Position numbers and translations under genes: made by a program. Shown here piece by piece: positions 9,323 through 16,974 of a DNA stretch of 64,000 nt. The DNA is from CBDDBH01 sp965225625. Its GTDB lineage: Bacteria; Pseudomonadota; Gammaproteobacteria; JADZEE01. The stretch lies in assembly GCA_965225625.1 (NCBI GenBank), contig CBDDBH010000033.1:62001-126000 (forward strand), given 5' to 3'. Numbering within the stretch: position 1 is the first letter of the stretch; every line of letters begins with the position of its first letter. The notes under the pieces were generated by a model. That model ran no database searches. It was not told where the DNA came from and saw only the letters and a list, made by a program, of their open reading frames with translations.

Positions 9323-9716
9323 AGCCATCTTTCTAGGCAATCTTTCTAAGTACTCCCACCAAGCCAGATCCGCGCGTCGGCGATCGATATTAATTGCGAG
9401 GACGGCAAGACAAGCGTGCGGAGATCCCCGTATAGAGGGGACCTCCTCTCTTCGGGCTGCAGCCGCCGGAGCCAAAGTCGGCAAAAGAATATTCTGTAAG
9501 TATCTAAATTAATTATATTTTATTCTATCCCATGAAGCCGACGCGGCACGAACAACTTGCCGCATCGACCCGCCGAAAATATTTTTCTCTGCAGGGGTAA
9601 GAAACCAGGCCGTCGTTGCGTCAAACCCCTGCCGACGATAAAAACGATTACGCCGGCACTGTGCAAACCCAGTATCGAGTGTGTGTTATTGGGATCACCA
9701 AACTAAGGAGAACAGC
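9323..9716. other. Intergenic region before the YHS gene
   Basis: No gene is recognised here. An AT-rich patch lies at about 9495-9530. An inverted repeat GCAGGGGT (9591-9598) and ACCCCTGC (9625-9632) with a 26-base spacer lies about 85 bases upstream of the YHS start and could be an operator. An ECF-type promoter was looked for by eye but none could be called with confidence. Confidence 0.3.
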
Positions 9717-10175
9717 ATGAAGATCATCAAGAGTTTGTTACTTTCGGTATTGTTCTGCACGGGTATGGCAAGCACTGCGATTGCGGCAAGTGCTAACAAC
9801 TCAAGCACTCCGGGTGTTCAAGGCTATGATCTGGTTTCCTACCACGCCAGTAAACGCCCAGTGCGCGGTAACGGCCACTTTGTTGCAGTTCACGATGGGG
9901 TGACCTACGTGTTTGCCAACGAGGAGAACAAAGCGGAATTTGATCGCCATCCGGACAACTACGTCCCGGCTTACGGTGGTTATTGCGCATTTGGCGCCTC
10001 GGTAGGCAAAAAATTCGTCGGCGACCCCGAAGTCTGGCGCATCGCTGACGGAAAGCTCTACTTGAATCTGGATACAGCAATTCAGGACGAGTGGTTCAAA
10101 GACGTCCCCGGTCGGATCAAAACTGCTGACCAGAATTGGAAAAAGATTAAGGACATTCCAGCGGCCGACTTATAA
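9717..10175 (+). CDS. Secreted YHS domain-containing protein
   Basis: A 152-residue protein with a clear signal peptide (MKIIKSLLLSVLFCTGMAS, AIA-A cleavage near residue 24) followed by a YHS domain (VQGYDLVSYH, then FVAVHDGVTYVFANEENKAE, YVPAYGGYCAFGAS). YHS domains are often linked to metal handling. The ATG at 9717 follows a strong AAGGAGA ribosome site; an upstream in-frame codon at 9681 has none. The location after an ECF sigma/anti-sigma pair suggests it may be a target gene of that sigma factor, which is inference. Confidence 0.85.
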   Translation: MKIIKSLLLSVLFCTGMASTAIAASANNSSTPGVQGYDLVSYHASKRPVRGNGHFVAVHDGVTYVFANEENKAEFDRHPDNYVPAYGGYCAFGASVGKKFVGDPEVWRIADGKLYLNLDTAIQDEWFKDVPGRIKTADQNWKKIKDIPAADL

Positions 10176-10185
10176 TCCCGCGTTG

Positions 10186-10227
10186 ATAGGGCAGCCCTCC
10201 GTTATGCTGGGGGTCGCCTTTTTTTAT
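10186..10227 (+). terminator. Probable rho-independent terminator after the YHS gene
   Basis: An imperfect GC-rich stem (GGCAGCCCTCC with GGGGGTCGCC) is followed by seven T residues, 11 bases after the stop codon. Pairing is not perfect, so the call is moderate. Confidence 0.45.
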
Positions 10228-10364
10228 GGTCTGTCGGTAAAGTCATCGCACTTTAAGGTTGCACATAACACAGCCACTTCATCACTTCTATCCTGCTCCA
10301 TCTCTGCCTCAATGACGCCATCAAATCAGTATCCGGAGTTTGCCCCAGCTTTTCGCTAATTTAA

Positions 10365-10380
10365 TTACGAACTTTCGTAA
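10365..10380. promoter_or_regulatory. Inverted repeat upstream of the second sigma-54 promoter
   Basis: TTACGAACTTTCGTAA is a perfect inverted repeat with 7-bp arms, about 62 bases upstream of the -24 element at 10442. It shares the TCGTAA core with the repeat at 3617-3635, but the arms are arranged in the opposite order. It is a candidate enhancer site for a sigma-54 activator. Confidence 0.35.
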
Positions 10381-10441
10381 CTCACCAGATTGGGCGCTCT
10401 CGTAAATAATTAACCCATTGAAATAACAACGTTTTCTTACT

Positions 10442-10457
10442 TGGCACGATAGGTGCT
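10442..10457 (+). promoter_or_regulatory. Sigma-54 promoter before the small-protein/cyclase cluster
   Basis: TGGCACGATAGGTGCT matches the TGGCACG-N4-TTGCW consensus except for one G in place of T at the -12 block; GG and GC are correctly ten bases apart. It lies about 110 bases upstream of the 57-residue gene at 10568, in a 390-base region with no other gene. Confidence 0.65.
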
Positions 10458-10567
10458 GACAACTACTTAGCTTCGATGCGAATTCACAAAAACAGGATTC
10501 ACCGAAGACAACGACAACCGTCTGGCGCCAAGACGTCAGTGAAACGCAAGACACCAGGAGAACAGAC

Positions 10568-10741
10568 ATGAAAAGCAATTACGAACACGAAACCTTCGGC
10601 GAAGTTGCAACAAACGACATGGTGACGTTCGAAGCATTCGACAATGGCTACCTTTCCGAGACCCCGGAAGCGTTGCGCGTGTACCTAGAGGCCAACCGCT
10701 TTATGGACGCGTCGTACCGCGATCGGTACCAACTGGTGTGA
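10568..10741 (+). CDS. Small acidic protein of unknown function, 57 residues
   Basis: A short reading frame starting MKSNYEHETFGEV and ending RDRYQLV, with a very good ribosome site (CCAGGAGAACAGAC before the ATG). It is hydrophilic and acidic, without cysteines, signal peptide or membrane segment. It is the first gene after the sigma-54 promoter at 10442 and is followed by a second small protein and a cyclase gene. I do not recognise a family. The ribosome site, spacing and codon pattern support real translation. Confidence 0.55.
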   Translation: MKSNYEHETFGEVATNDMVTFEAFDNGYLSETPEALRVYLEANRFMDASYRDRYQLV

Positions 10742-10850
10742 AAATGATTCGCATTTTTTCCGATGACAAACCTGCCAACGCATTCATTTCGGCTATATCT
10801 GTATTGACATTTACGCCGTAGGATATTCACACGCGCGAAAAGGAGACGAA

Positions 10851-11024
10851 ATGGCTATTTGCACACTGTGTGAAAAACAAACTGATACGCTGCACCAGGT
10901 CGCAGAACAATACTTGTTGGACCTGATTCAAACAGAACATCCCGAATGGGTAAAACAGGATGGCTCATGTGAAGCGTGTATCGCTTACTATAAGGGCCTC
11001 GACGACGCCGTTAAGGTTGAATAA
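10851..11024 (+). CDS. Small CxxC...CxxC zinc-ribbon-like protein, 57 residues
   Basis: The protein starts MAICTLCEKQTDTL and carries C4-x2-C7 and C40-x2-C43 (GSCEACIAYY), a spacing suited to one structural zinc. An AAAAGGAGACGAA ribosome site precedes the ATG. It is the second gene after the sigma-54 promoter. The two cysteine pairs separated by a helical segment resemble small metal-binding or redox adaptor proteins, but no precise family is recognised. It lies about 100 bases before the cyclase gene and may belong to the same transcript. Confidence 0.6.
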   Translation: MAICTLCEKQTDTLHQVAEQYLLDLIQTEHPEWVKQDGSCEACIAYYKGLDDAVKVE

Positions 11025-11028
11025 AACC

Positions 11029-11118
11029 GTGTTGAGCGAGGAACTGGACTTTGAATGCAACCCCTATGAGCCTGCGCCTTTCCCTGGTGCGAAACGATTA
11101 AATTGGTTCGAGGCGTGA
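11029..11118 (+). CDS. Possible 29-residue leader or micro-ORF before the cyclase
   Basis: A GTG-started frame (VLSEELDFECNPYEP, ending NWFEA) closes with TGA at 11116, five bases before the cyclase ATG. It has no strong ribosome site and no recognised family. It could be a coupling ORF or chance. Confidence 0.2.
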   Translation: MLSEELDFECNPYEPAPFPGAKRLNWFEA

Positions 11119-11122
11119 TGCC

Positions 11123-12718
11123 ATGGAGCAGCTCAGCGGAACCATAGCAAACGATACCGGAGGTGACGGCTATCGCGTTGTTCTCAAGGCCAGCGATCAG
11201 CGGATCCGGGCCATGCTTCACGGCCAAACCATAGCCGACAGCTCACGGGTGCTGATGATGGGCGAGACCCGATTGCCCACCGTTTTTTACTTCCCACGTA
11301 GTGACATCAGCACGGAGTTTCTTACCAGAACCCCGCTGCGTACCCATTGTCCCTTTAAAGGTGATGCGTCCTACTGGACGCTCAAAGTCGGAGAAGCATC
11401 GGTCGAAAACGCCGCATGGAGCTATGAAGACCCGTATGACGAGGCACGAGACGTCAAGGAGTATATCGCCTTCAGCTGGGATGCCATTGACACGTGGCTG
11501 GTAGACAATCAACAGATCGCCATGCAACCCTGTGATGAAGCACGGGCGCAGAAAAATCCTTTCGTCGATTGGCTGATACAGAAAGCCTGGCAAGCCAAAT
11601 CTTTGACGGAATGCGTTCAAAATCTGGCTGACACACTGATTGAAAACGGGTTTCCATTGTGGCGATTGCGGCTTTTAATCCGCACGTTGAACCCACAGCT
11701 ATTCGGGTTGGCATTCACCTGGCAGCGTGGCGTTGAGGAAATCACGGAATTCCAGATTTCGCACGAAGAACTACAAAGTCCGGGCTACCTCAACAGCCCC
11801 TTTGCGTTGATCATCGATGGTGAGGGCGGCGTTCGACGGCACCTTGAAGGCCCTGATCCTCGGTTGGATTTCCCTGTACTACAGGACCTTGTCAAAGAAG
11901 GTGCAACGGATTATGTAGCCATGCCGCTACGTTTCTCCGATGAACTCACAAACATCATCACACTCGTCTCAGACACGCCAGGCGGGTTTACCACGCAGGA
12001 CCTCGGCCGCCTATACGAAGTTCTCCCCAGTCTGGCGCGCCAGTTTGAAGCGCACGCGCTACGCGTGTCCTCGCTGACACTGTTGAAGACCTATCTTGGC
12101 AAAAATGCCGGAGAGCGGGTCATGAGCGGACTGGTCAAACGCGGTGACGGCGAAGATCTCCACGCGGTCGTTTGGTTTTCCGATCTGCGCAACTCCACCA
12201 CACTTGCCGATACTCTCCCGCGTGACGTTTATCTGGCAACGCTCAATCAATACTTCGATTGCGTCGCCGGCGCCGTAGTCGATCATGGCGGTGAGGTTTT
12301 GAAATTCATCGGTGACGCCGTTCTAGCGATCTTCACGATAGATGAGCCCGACAGTGCGCATCCCGAGGCCTGTAGCCGCGCGATTTTAGCAATCCGTGAT
12401 GCGCAACAGAGAATTAGCTCAGTCAATCGCGAGCGTGAAGCACAAAACGAGGCGCCATTGGCGTTCGGTACCGGACTGCACCGTGGCAACATCACCTATG
12501 GCAATATTGGAACGACCAAGCGCCTGGATTTTACCGTTATTGGCCCTGCCGTCAACGAAGCGGCGCGCATTGAGGATTTATGTAAATCATTGTCCGAGCC
12601 GGTTCTCACTTCTTCAGCATTTGCACAGAGTGTTGTTCCCGGCGAAACCAGATCAGTAAGCCACCATTCGCTGCGTGGGGTACGTGTCAACGAAGAAATT
12701 TTCGCACTTTCAAACTGA
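11123..12718 (+). CDS. DUF427-class III adenylate/guanylate cyclase fusion protein
   Basis: A 531-residue soluble protein. Residues about 5-130 form a complete DUF427 domain (GQTIADSSRVLMMGETRLPT, VFYFPRSDI, TPLRTHCPFKGDASYWTLKV, SYEDPYDEARDVKEYIAFSW). A middle region of about 130-320 shows no motif I recognise and may be a GAF-like sensor. Residues about 340-500 are a class III cyclase catalytic domain: WFSDLRNSTTLAD holds the first metal Asp, HGGEVLKFIGDAVLAIF the second, and TVIGPAVNEAARIE the transition-state region. There is no membrane segment. The likely product is cAMP, but the purine-specifying residues were not checked against a solved structure. It lies after two small-protein genes behind a sigma-54 promoter. 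Confidence 0.85.
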   Translation: MEQLSGTIANDTGGDGYRVVLKASDQRIRAMLHGQTIADSSRVLMMGETRLPTVFYFPRSDISTEFLTRTPLRTHCPFKGDASYWTLKVGEASVENAAWSYEDPYDEARDVKEYIAFSWDAIDTWLVDNQQIAMQPCDEARAQKNPFVDWLIQKAWQAKSLTECVQNLADTLIENGFPLWRLRLLIRTLNPQLFGLAFTWQRGVEEITEFQISHEELQSPGYLNSPFALIIDGEGGVRRHLEGPDPRLDFPVLQDLVKEGATDYVAMPLRFSDELTNIITLVSDTPGGFTTQDLGRLYEVLPSLARQFEAHALRVSSLTLLKTYLGKNAGERVMSGLVKRGDGEDLHAVVWFSDLRNSTTLADTLPRDVYLATLNQYFDCVAGAVVDHGGEVLKFIGDAVLAIFTIDEPDSAHPEACSRAILAIRDAQQRISSVNREREAQNEAPLAFGTGLHRGNITYGNIGTTKRLDFTVIGPAVNEAARIEDLCKSLSEPVLTSSAFAQSVVPGETRSVSHHSLRGVRVNEEIFALSN

Positions 12719-12811
12719 ACCGCCTGCGCGTGTTCGTAGCCGCCTCGTTATTTTCCTGTTAGAAAGTAAATAGTTCATTTGCTCAACGAACCAGCCAAGC
12801 CCGTCACGACA

Positions 12812-13141
12812 ATGATAAATACGAAACTCAGCGAAAATGACCAAAGCCTTATTGAGTTGGTGGCGCTGGAGGTGCCCTGGTTCATCGTCTGTAGTGAGTT
12901 CCATCACGAATATGGTTCAGCCGAGGCTTTAGTTTTGCGTTTGTTTGAGTTACGACATCTAGAACTACTCGAGATCAATCCGAGCGAGCCAACAGGCGAC
13001 GTCACACCGGAAGCGCTTGTTTCCGACGCTCTTGCAAATGATTGCTATGAGGATTGTCAGTTTCCAGCACTATCCAGCTGGGTGATTGTGGCGACGGCAT
13101 TAGGTTTCGAACAGGTAAGGGACCGGTTAAAGCCCGCGTGA
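12812..13141 (+). CDS. Hypothetical protein, coupled to the dehalogenase-like genes
   Basis: A 109-residue soluble protein (from MINTKLSENDQSLIE) with no recognised family. It is acidic and predicted mostly helical. Its stop TGA overlaps the GTG start of the next gene (GTGA), a sign of translational coupling. A TTG at 12779 would lengthen it by 11 residues; the ATG at 12812 is chosen because the extra residues look non-conserved, although neither start has a strong ribosome site. Confidence 0.6.
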   Translation: MINTKLSENDQSLIELVALEVPWFIVCSEFHHEYGSAEALVLRLFELRHLELLEINPSEPTGDVTPEALVSDALANDCYEDCQFPALSSWVIVATALGFEQVRDRLKPA

Positions 13142-13320
13142 GCGCTAAAACCTATTGGGCAATTTTACTACGCGACCTACGTGCCCTGTGGTTTGTGATT
13201 TCGACACTACTGGTTTGGTTCTTCATCGGCGGCAGGGTTCGCAGCGCCTACGCCAAAGCACTGAAGGAGAGGCGGCTCTATCATGTCGACCACCAACCCG
13301 GCGGCGAGCGCGAACCGTGA
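13138..13320 (+). CDS. Small single-span membrane protein, possible anchor for the Fe-S protein
   Basis: A 60-residue protein starting with GTG, with one hydrophobic segment (about residues 14-32, ALWFVISTLLVWFFIGG) and a basic cytoplasmic-looking tail. Both ends overlap neighbours by the four bases GTGA, so three genes are tightly coupled. In organohalide-respiration operons a small membrane protein (RdhB) anchors the reductase RdhA; this protein sits in the matching place but is shorter and not clearly homologous. Membrane location is well supported, the anchor role is inference. Confidence 0.6.
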   Translation: MSAKTYWAILLRDLRALWFVISTLLVWFFIGGRVRSAYAKALKERRLYHVDHQPGGEREP

Positions 13321-14279
13321 AAGCCAAAGATCCGCCGCCGGCAGAATATCAGTTCGTCTACGCGACGCCTCCGCGTTCGGGAAACGAGATAAATGGGCTG
13401 AACCTGCAGCAACGGCGCAGGCCTGAAAAAATTGCGCCGGACGACTTCACGGTCGAGGATTACCCGTGGAAATCGCTCTGGGATTTTTTCTTCATGACCT
13501 TGCCTTGGGTCGTGATTAAGCAATTCATTATGGGGATGTTTGAAAGCCGCAAAGCAACCGGCCCGGTCGCGCCGGAACGTGTTGCTGTCGATGACGCCGG
13601 CGCAATGACGGAACAAATCAAGAAATACGCGAAACAGCTCGGCGCCGGTATTGTCGGCATTACCCAGGTCTCTGACGATTTGTTGTTGTACGAAGACGAT
13701 ACGCCGCATCCATACACGTATGCGATAAGCATGGGTGTGCCTATGGATCGCGAGAAAATGGAGCAGGTGCCGAAGGTAACTGCAGGCGTGGAAGTCGTGC
13801 GCGTGTACCGGGAAAGTTCAAAGGTAGCGAACCAATTGGCCAAGTACATTCGCGCAATGGGCTGGCCCGCAGAAGCATTTGCCTTGGGACGCGACATTCT
13901 GCAGATCCCGACCGCAATTCAAGCAGGCCTCGGCGAGCTGGGCAAGCATGGCTCATTGATCAGTAAAGAATTCGGATCGAATTTTCGCCTGGTTCTGGTA
14001 TTGACCGATCTACCCATGCATATCGATGCACCCATCGACATCGGCGTTCAGGGCGTCTGCCGCACCTGCCGCGCCTACACCATAAACTGTCCGCCGGACG
14101 CTATCTCCGATACCAAACAGCTCGTTCGCGGCGTAGAAAAATGGTATGTAGACTATGACAAATGCGCCTACTATTTCGCCAAGACCGTTGGCTGTTCGAT
14201 TTGTGTTGAAGTATGTCCCTGGTCGGAACCGGGCCGCGGTCCGAAGCTCTCTGAACTTGTCTTAAAAAAGCGTACCTAA
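13317..14279 (+). CDS. Reductive-dehalogenase/QueG-like corrinoid Fe-S protein
   Basis: A 320-residue protein (GTG start) with an RdhA/QueG-like middle domain (GLGELGKHGSLISKEFGSNF, then VLTDLPM) predicted to bind a corrinoid, and a C-terminal double Fe-S region. The second cluster motif is typical of RdhA (WYVDYDKCAYYF, then GCSICVEVCPWS). In the first motif, CRTCRAYTINCPPDAI, the third of the four usual cysteines is Tyr (codon TAC where TGC is expected). There is no Tat signal, and the protein is shorter than respiratory RdhA; a hydrophobic patch near residues 50-70 (DFFFMTLPWVVIKQFIM) may touch the membrane. Its substrate could be a halogenated or methylated compound; nothing here proves dehalogenation. 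Confidence 0.75.
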   Translation: MKAKDPPPAEYQFVYATPPRSGNEINGLNLQQRRRPEKIAPDDFTVEDYPWKSLWDFFFMTLPWVVIKQFIMGMFESRKATGPVAPERVAVDDAGAMTEQIKKYAKQLGAGIVGITQVSDDLLLYEDDTPHPYTYAISMGVPMDREKMEQVPKVTAGVEVVRVYRESSKVANQLAKYIRAMGWPAEAFALGRDILQIPTAIQAGLGELGKHGSLISKEFGSNFRLVLVLTDLPMHIDAPIDIGVQGVCRTCRAYTINCPPDAISDTKQLVRGVEKWYVDYDKCAYYFAKTVGCSICVEVCPWSEPGRGPKLSELVLKKRT

Positions 14280-14569
14280 ACAGGCCGAGACTACTTCGCG
14301 ATACAAGAGCCCGCGAGCCCTCCGCTATTGCAATGGGCGTCACCCTGCCTTCGTGCGGTTCCGCTTGACCCTGGCCTTATTTATCCCGTCGACTCTCGGC
14401 CCGCACCCCTTGGCCCGCGACCACGCCAATGAGAGACTGCTCGGATGGATGACGCCCCCAAAAATCCAGCGGCGACAACCAAGCCGGCAAGTCCGTCAGC
14501 GCCGCCGCGATATGGGCAGGTATCGCCGTTAGCGCGTGTATCGCCGGCACCGTCCAAATTGCAAATGAC

Positions 14570-15085
14570 GTGCCGGGCGCCGGCTCGCGTTGGGCGCTTG
14601 TACTGTTGCTGGCCAGCCCAATGGCCGTGCACCAGCTCGTACGTGCGCTATACACCAAACTGTCACACAAGGCTTTATCGCGCGGGCGCTCGGCACTGTT
14701 AGCGATCATCAGCGTACCGAGCGGAGTACTTATGACGGTGCAGCTGAGTAACCTGGGCGAGCAACTTGCACTGGATCGCTTCGCTGCAAGCAAATCTGCT
14801 CTGGTCAACAAAATCAGTCGGACCCCCGACTCTGATAAATGCGCACAACTGAACGTGGCACATCGAGCAGCACGCCTGGGAGACTTGAAGGGTGTAGCGT
14901 ATGGGACCGGACAATTCGTTTTGCGCTTTGCAGGCGGCTCGATCGACATCGACGGCAGCACCATCCACTACGACTCAACTTCCAACGCGTGGTCCGTGAA
15001 GCACAATAATCTTGAGCAGGAACCTACTACGGACAGCGCCGGGTGGACCGCATGCCTGCCGGAACCGGCTAAGGAACTTCGATGA
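14570..15085 (+). CDS. Hypothetical membrane protein, N-terminus uncertain
   Basis: A 171-residue frame (GTG at 14570) with a hydrophobic segment RWALVLLLASPMAVHQLV and a second near AIISVPSGVLMTVQL, then a soluble tail ending PEPAKELR. The same frame is open upstream to 14453 and encodes another hydrophobic stretch (AIWAGIAVSACIAGTV) without a start, while a plausible start MDDAPKNPAATTKPASP at 14445 is in another frame. One base change within the GCGCCGCCGCG run near 14500 would join them. The full gene may therefore be 14445-15085 with a frameshift. No family is recognised. Confidence 0.4.
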   Translation: MPGAGSRWALVLLLASPMAVHQLVRALYTKLSHKALSRGRSALLAIISVPSGVLMTVQLSNLGEQLALDRFAASKSALVNKISRTPDSDKCAQLNVAHRAARLGDLKGVAYGTGQFVLRFAGGSIDIDGSTIHYDSTSNAWSVKHNNLEQEPTTDSAGWTACLPEPAKELR

Positions 15086-15224
15086 AATGCCTTATTAGTG
15101 ACCGCCTGTGATTAAATATTAGCGGCGCCGAAAAACGTGTCGGCGAGGATGCGAAGGTCCGGGCGCTCAAACACGAGAATCGGACGTACGACCTTCAACT
15201 TTGCCGTCTGGACTTGAGAAAAAA

Positions 15225-15728
15225 ATGAGCAAACCGGTCGAGGTCATAGGAATAGGTTGCGCCACCATTGTCGGTGCGATACTAATCGCTTTAGTGGTCA
15301 TTGGATCAATTGGGCCTGACACGGCGGTCTATCCGGGCCGCCAGATCCCGAAAAGATTCATGAGCACAATTCGCTCGCTGGATCTACTCGAGGACAACGA
15401 GCAAATCAGATACTTCTATTCTGATGCGCTGTTTGATATCAAGACCGGCCTGTATTTTGTCACCGACAAGAATCTCGTTCTGTACTCCAGTAGCTGGGAA
15501 GAGCCGGCGGCGATCATCCCGTTTTACGAGATCGCGTCGTTAGATACTGTGTACGACGATTCCTTTTTAGAAGATACCAGCGTTTTAGTAAGCACATTTT
15601 CAGAGATGGAAGTTTCTTTTCCTGTTTCCAGTGAGAAAGGATTGGATAAGAAATTCGTCGAGGCTATCCAGGAGAAATTGAACGTCGAATCAGGCACGCC
15701 GGCGGACGCGCAGACACCCGGCGGCTGA
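15225..15728 (+). CDS. Hypothetical single-span protein with a PH-like region
   Basis: A 167-residue protein starting MSKPVEVIGIG, with one N-terminal transmembrane segment (CATIVGAILIALVVIGSIG) followed by an extracytoplasmic or cytoplasmic beta-rich domain. The stretch TGLYFVTDKNLVLYSSSW resembles a bacterial PH-type domain; this is a weak similarity by eye. The ATG at 15225 is chosen over one at 15201 because it directly begins the membrane anchor and follows a short GAGA-type ribosome site. No operon partner is clear. Confidence 0.6.
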   Translation: MSKPVEVIGIGCATIVGAILIALVVIGSIGPDTAVYPGRQIPKRFMSTIRSLDLLEDNEQIRYFYSDALFDIKTGLYFVTDKNLVLYSSSWEEPAAIIPFYEIASLDTVYDDSFLEDTSVLVSTFSEMEVSFPVSSEKGLDKKFVEAIQEKLNVESGTPADAQTPGG

Positions 15729-15933
15729 GTTTGCGCGAAAATGCCGGATATCTCCCGGATCATTTACCGCTGAGCTGCAAGGCTTGATGAGCGGAGTCAG
15801 CAATTTTTGATCGCTTCTGATGCCGTTAGCTAATTAGTTAGGCGCAACGCATACCTCACCCTGCCGGGGGCTTTTACAGTTAACATAGCGGCAGACATCA
15901 TTACTACCCGACTGGGCCGGCTGGAGGAAAACC

Positions 15934-16866
15934 ATGGCAATGACAGGCTTACTGAGACTGGGAGAAGTTGGGATCCGCGTGTTGGATATTGAACAAGCGC
16001 GCCAACATTACGATGACCATCTGGGTTTGCACCAGGCCATGAAGGACGACACTGGTCGGCTCTACTTCAAGGCCTGGGATGAACACGACCATCACTGTCT
16101 GGTTGTACGCGAAGCCGATCGGCCGGGAATCGACTACTTCGCGTTCAAGGTCGCCGATGACGCTACACTCACAGATCTGGAGCCAAAAATAAAAGCATTC
16201 GGTCTGGAGGTAGAGCAGATCGATGCGGGTGTTTATCCCAAAAGCGGACGCCGCCTCCAGTTCGAATTGACGAGCGGACACACCATGCAGTTGTACGCCG
16301 AGAAAGAGCAGCTGGGTAACACCATGCCTACGCGTAATCCCGGCACCATACCCGATGACGGCGTGATACGCGGTTTACGCATTATCCGCCTCGATCATGT
16401 GCTGTTGGGCGGGGTCGACGTAGAGGAACCCGCCCGGCTGTTCCGCGAGGTGTTTGGATTTACCGAAAGCGAGAAATTGATCGACGCGGATTCGGAAGAA
16501 TCGCTGGTCGTCTTCTTGAGCGGCTCAACCAAGCCGCACGACGTCGCGTTCGTCAAACAGCCCGATCAGGGCAAGCTGCATCACATCTCTTTTCTGATCG
16601 AATCGGTCAACGATGTCTACCATGCCGCCGACGTGATAGGTAAACTCCGGATCCCGGTGGATGTCGGTCCTACACGTCACGGATTGACGCGCGGCGCGAC
16701 CACCTATTTCTTCGACCCTTCGGGTAACCGCAACGAGGTTTTCTGCGGGGGCTACGTGTACTACCCGGATAACCCCACCCTGATCTGGGATACCTCTGAA
16801 GTCGGCCCGGCGACCTTCGCCCACGATAATCTGCCGCGTGAAAGCTTCATGAATGTGCTCACTTGA
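15934..16866 (+). CDS. Catechol 2,3-dioxygenase-type extradiol dioxygenase
   Basis: A 310-residue type I extradiol dioxygenase with two vicinal-oxygen-chelate domains, close in length to XylE (307). Iron ligands are visible in IIRLDHVLLGG (first His), KLHHISFLIES (second His) and PSGNRNEVFCGGY (Glu). Such enzymes cleave catechols next to the hydroxyls to ring-opened semialdehydes. A strong ribosome site (TGGAGGAAAACC) precedes the ATG. It is followed by a 30-residue ORF and a Rieske oxygenase gene, suggesting a ring hydroxylation-cleavage unit, but no downstream meta-pathway enzymes are present. Confidence 0.9.
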   Translation: MAMTGLLRLGEVGIRVLDIEQARQHYDDHLGLHQAMKDDTGRLYFKAWDEHDHHCLVVREADRPGIDYFAFKVADDATLTDLEPKIKAFGLEVEQIDAGVYPKSGRRLQFELTSGHTMQLYAEKEQLGNTMPTRNPGTIPDDGVIRGLRIIRLDHVLLGGVDVEEPARLFREVFGFTESEKLIDADSEESLVVFLSGSTKPHDVAFVKQPDQGKLHHISFLIESVNDVYHAADVIGKLRIPVDVGPTRHGLTRGATTYFFDPSGNRNEVFCGGYVYYPDNPTLIWDTSEVGPATFAHDNLPRESFMNVLT

Positions 16867-16870
16867 GGAA

Positions 16871-16963
16871 ATGGATAAGTCAGCCGTGATAGCCAGCAGC
16901 GACGGTGTCGATTTGTCCCCGGAAGCGTTACGCGATAAAGTCACAGAACTTGAGCAGCAGTAA
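16871..16963 (+). CDS. Possible 30-residue ORF between dioxygenase and Rieske genes
   Basis: The frame starts MDKSAVIASSDGVDLSPE and ends VTELEQQ, four bases after the dioxygenase stop, with a TGAGGAA ribosome site that overlaps that stop. It ends 11 bases before the next gene. Its good ribosome site and snug fit suggest translation; there is no recognised family. It could be a coupling peptide or the remnant of a longer gene. Confidence 0.35.
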   Translation: MDKSAVIASSDGVDLSPEALRDKVTELEQQ

Positions 16964-16974
16964 CGGAGTTGACT

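Noticed and set aside
11029..11118. Treating the 29-codon frame as a firm gene
   Set aside because: No good ribosome site and no homolog known; kept only as a low-confidence feature.
14377..14964. Minus-strand ORF of 195 codons
   Set aside because: It overlaps the plus-strand membrane-protein frame, and its residues show no domain or membrane pattern; probably a shadow.
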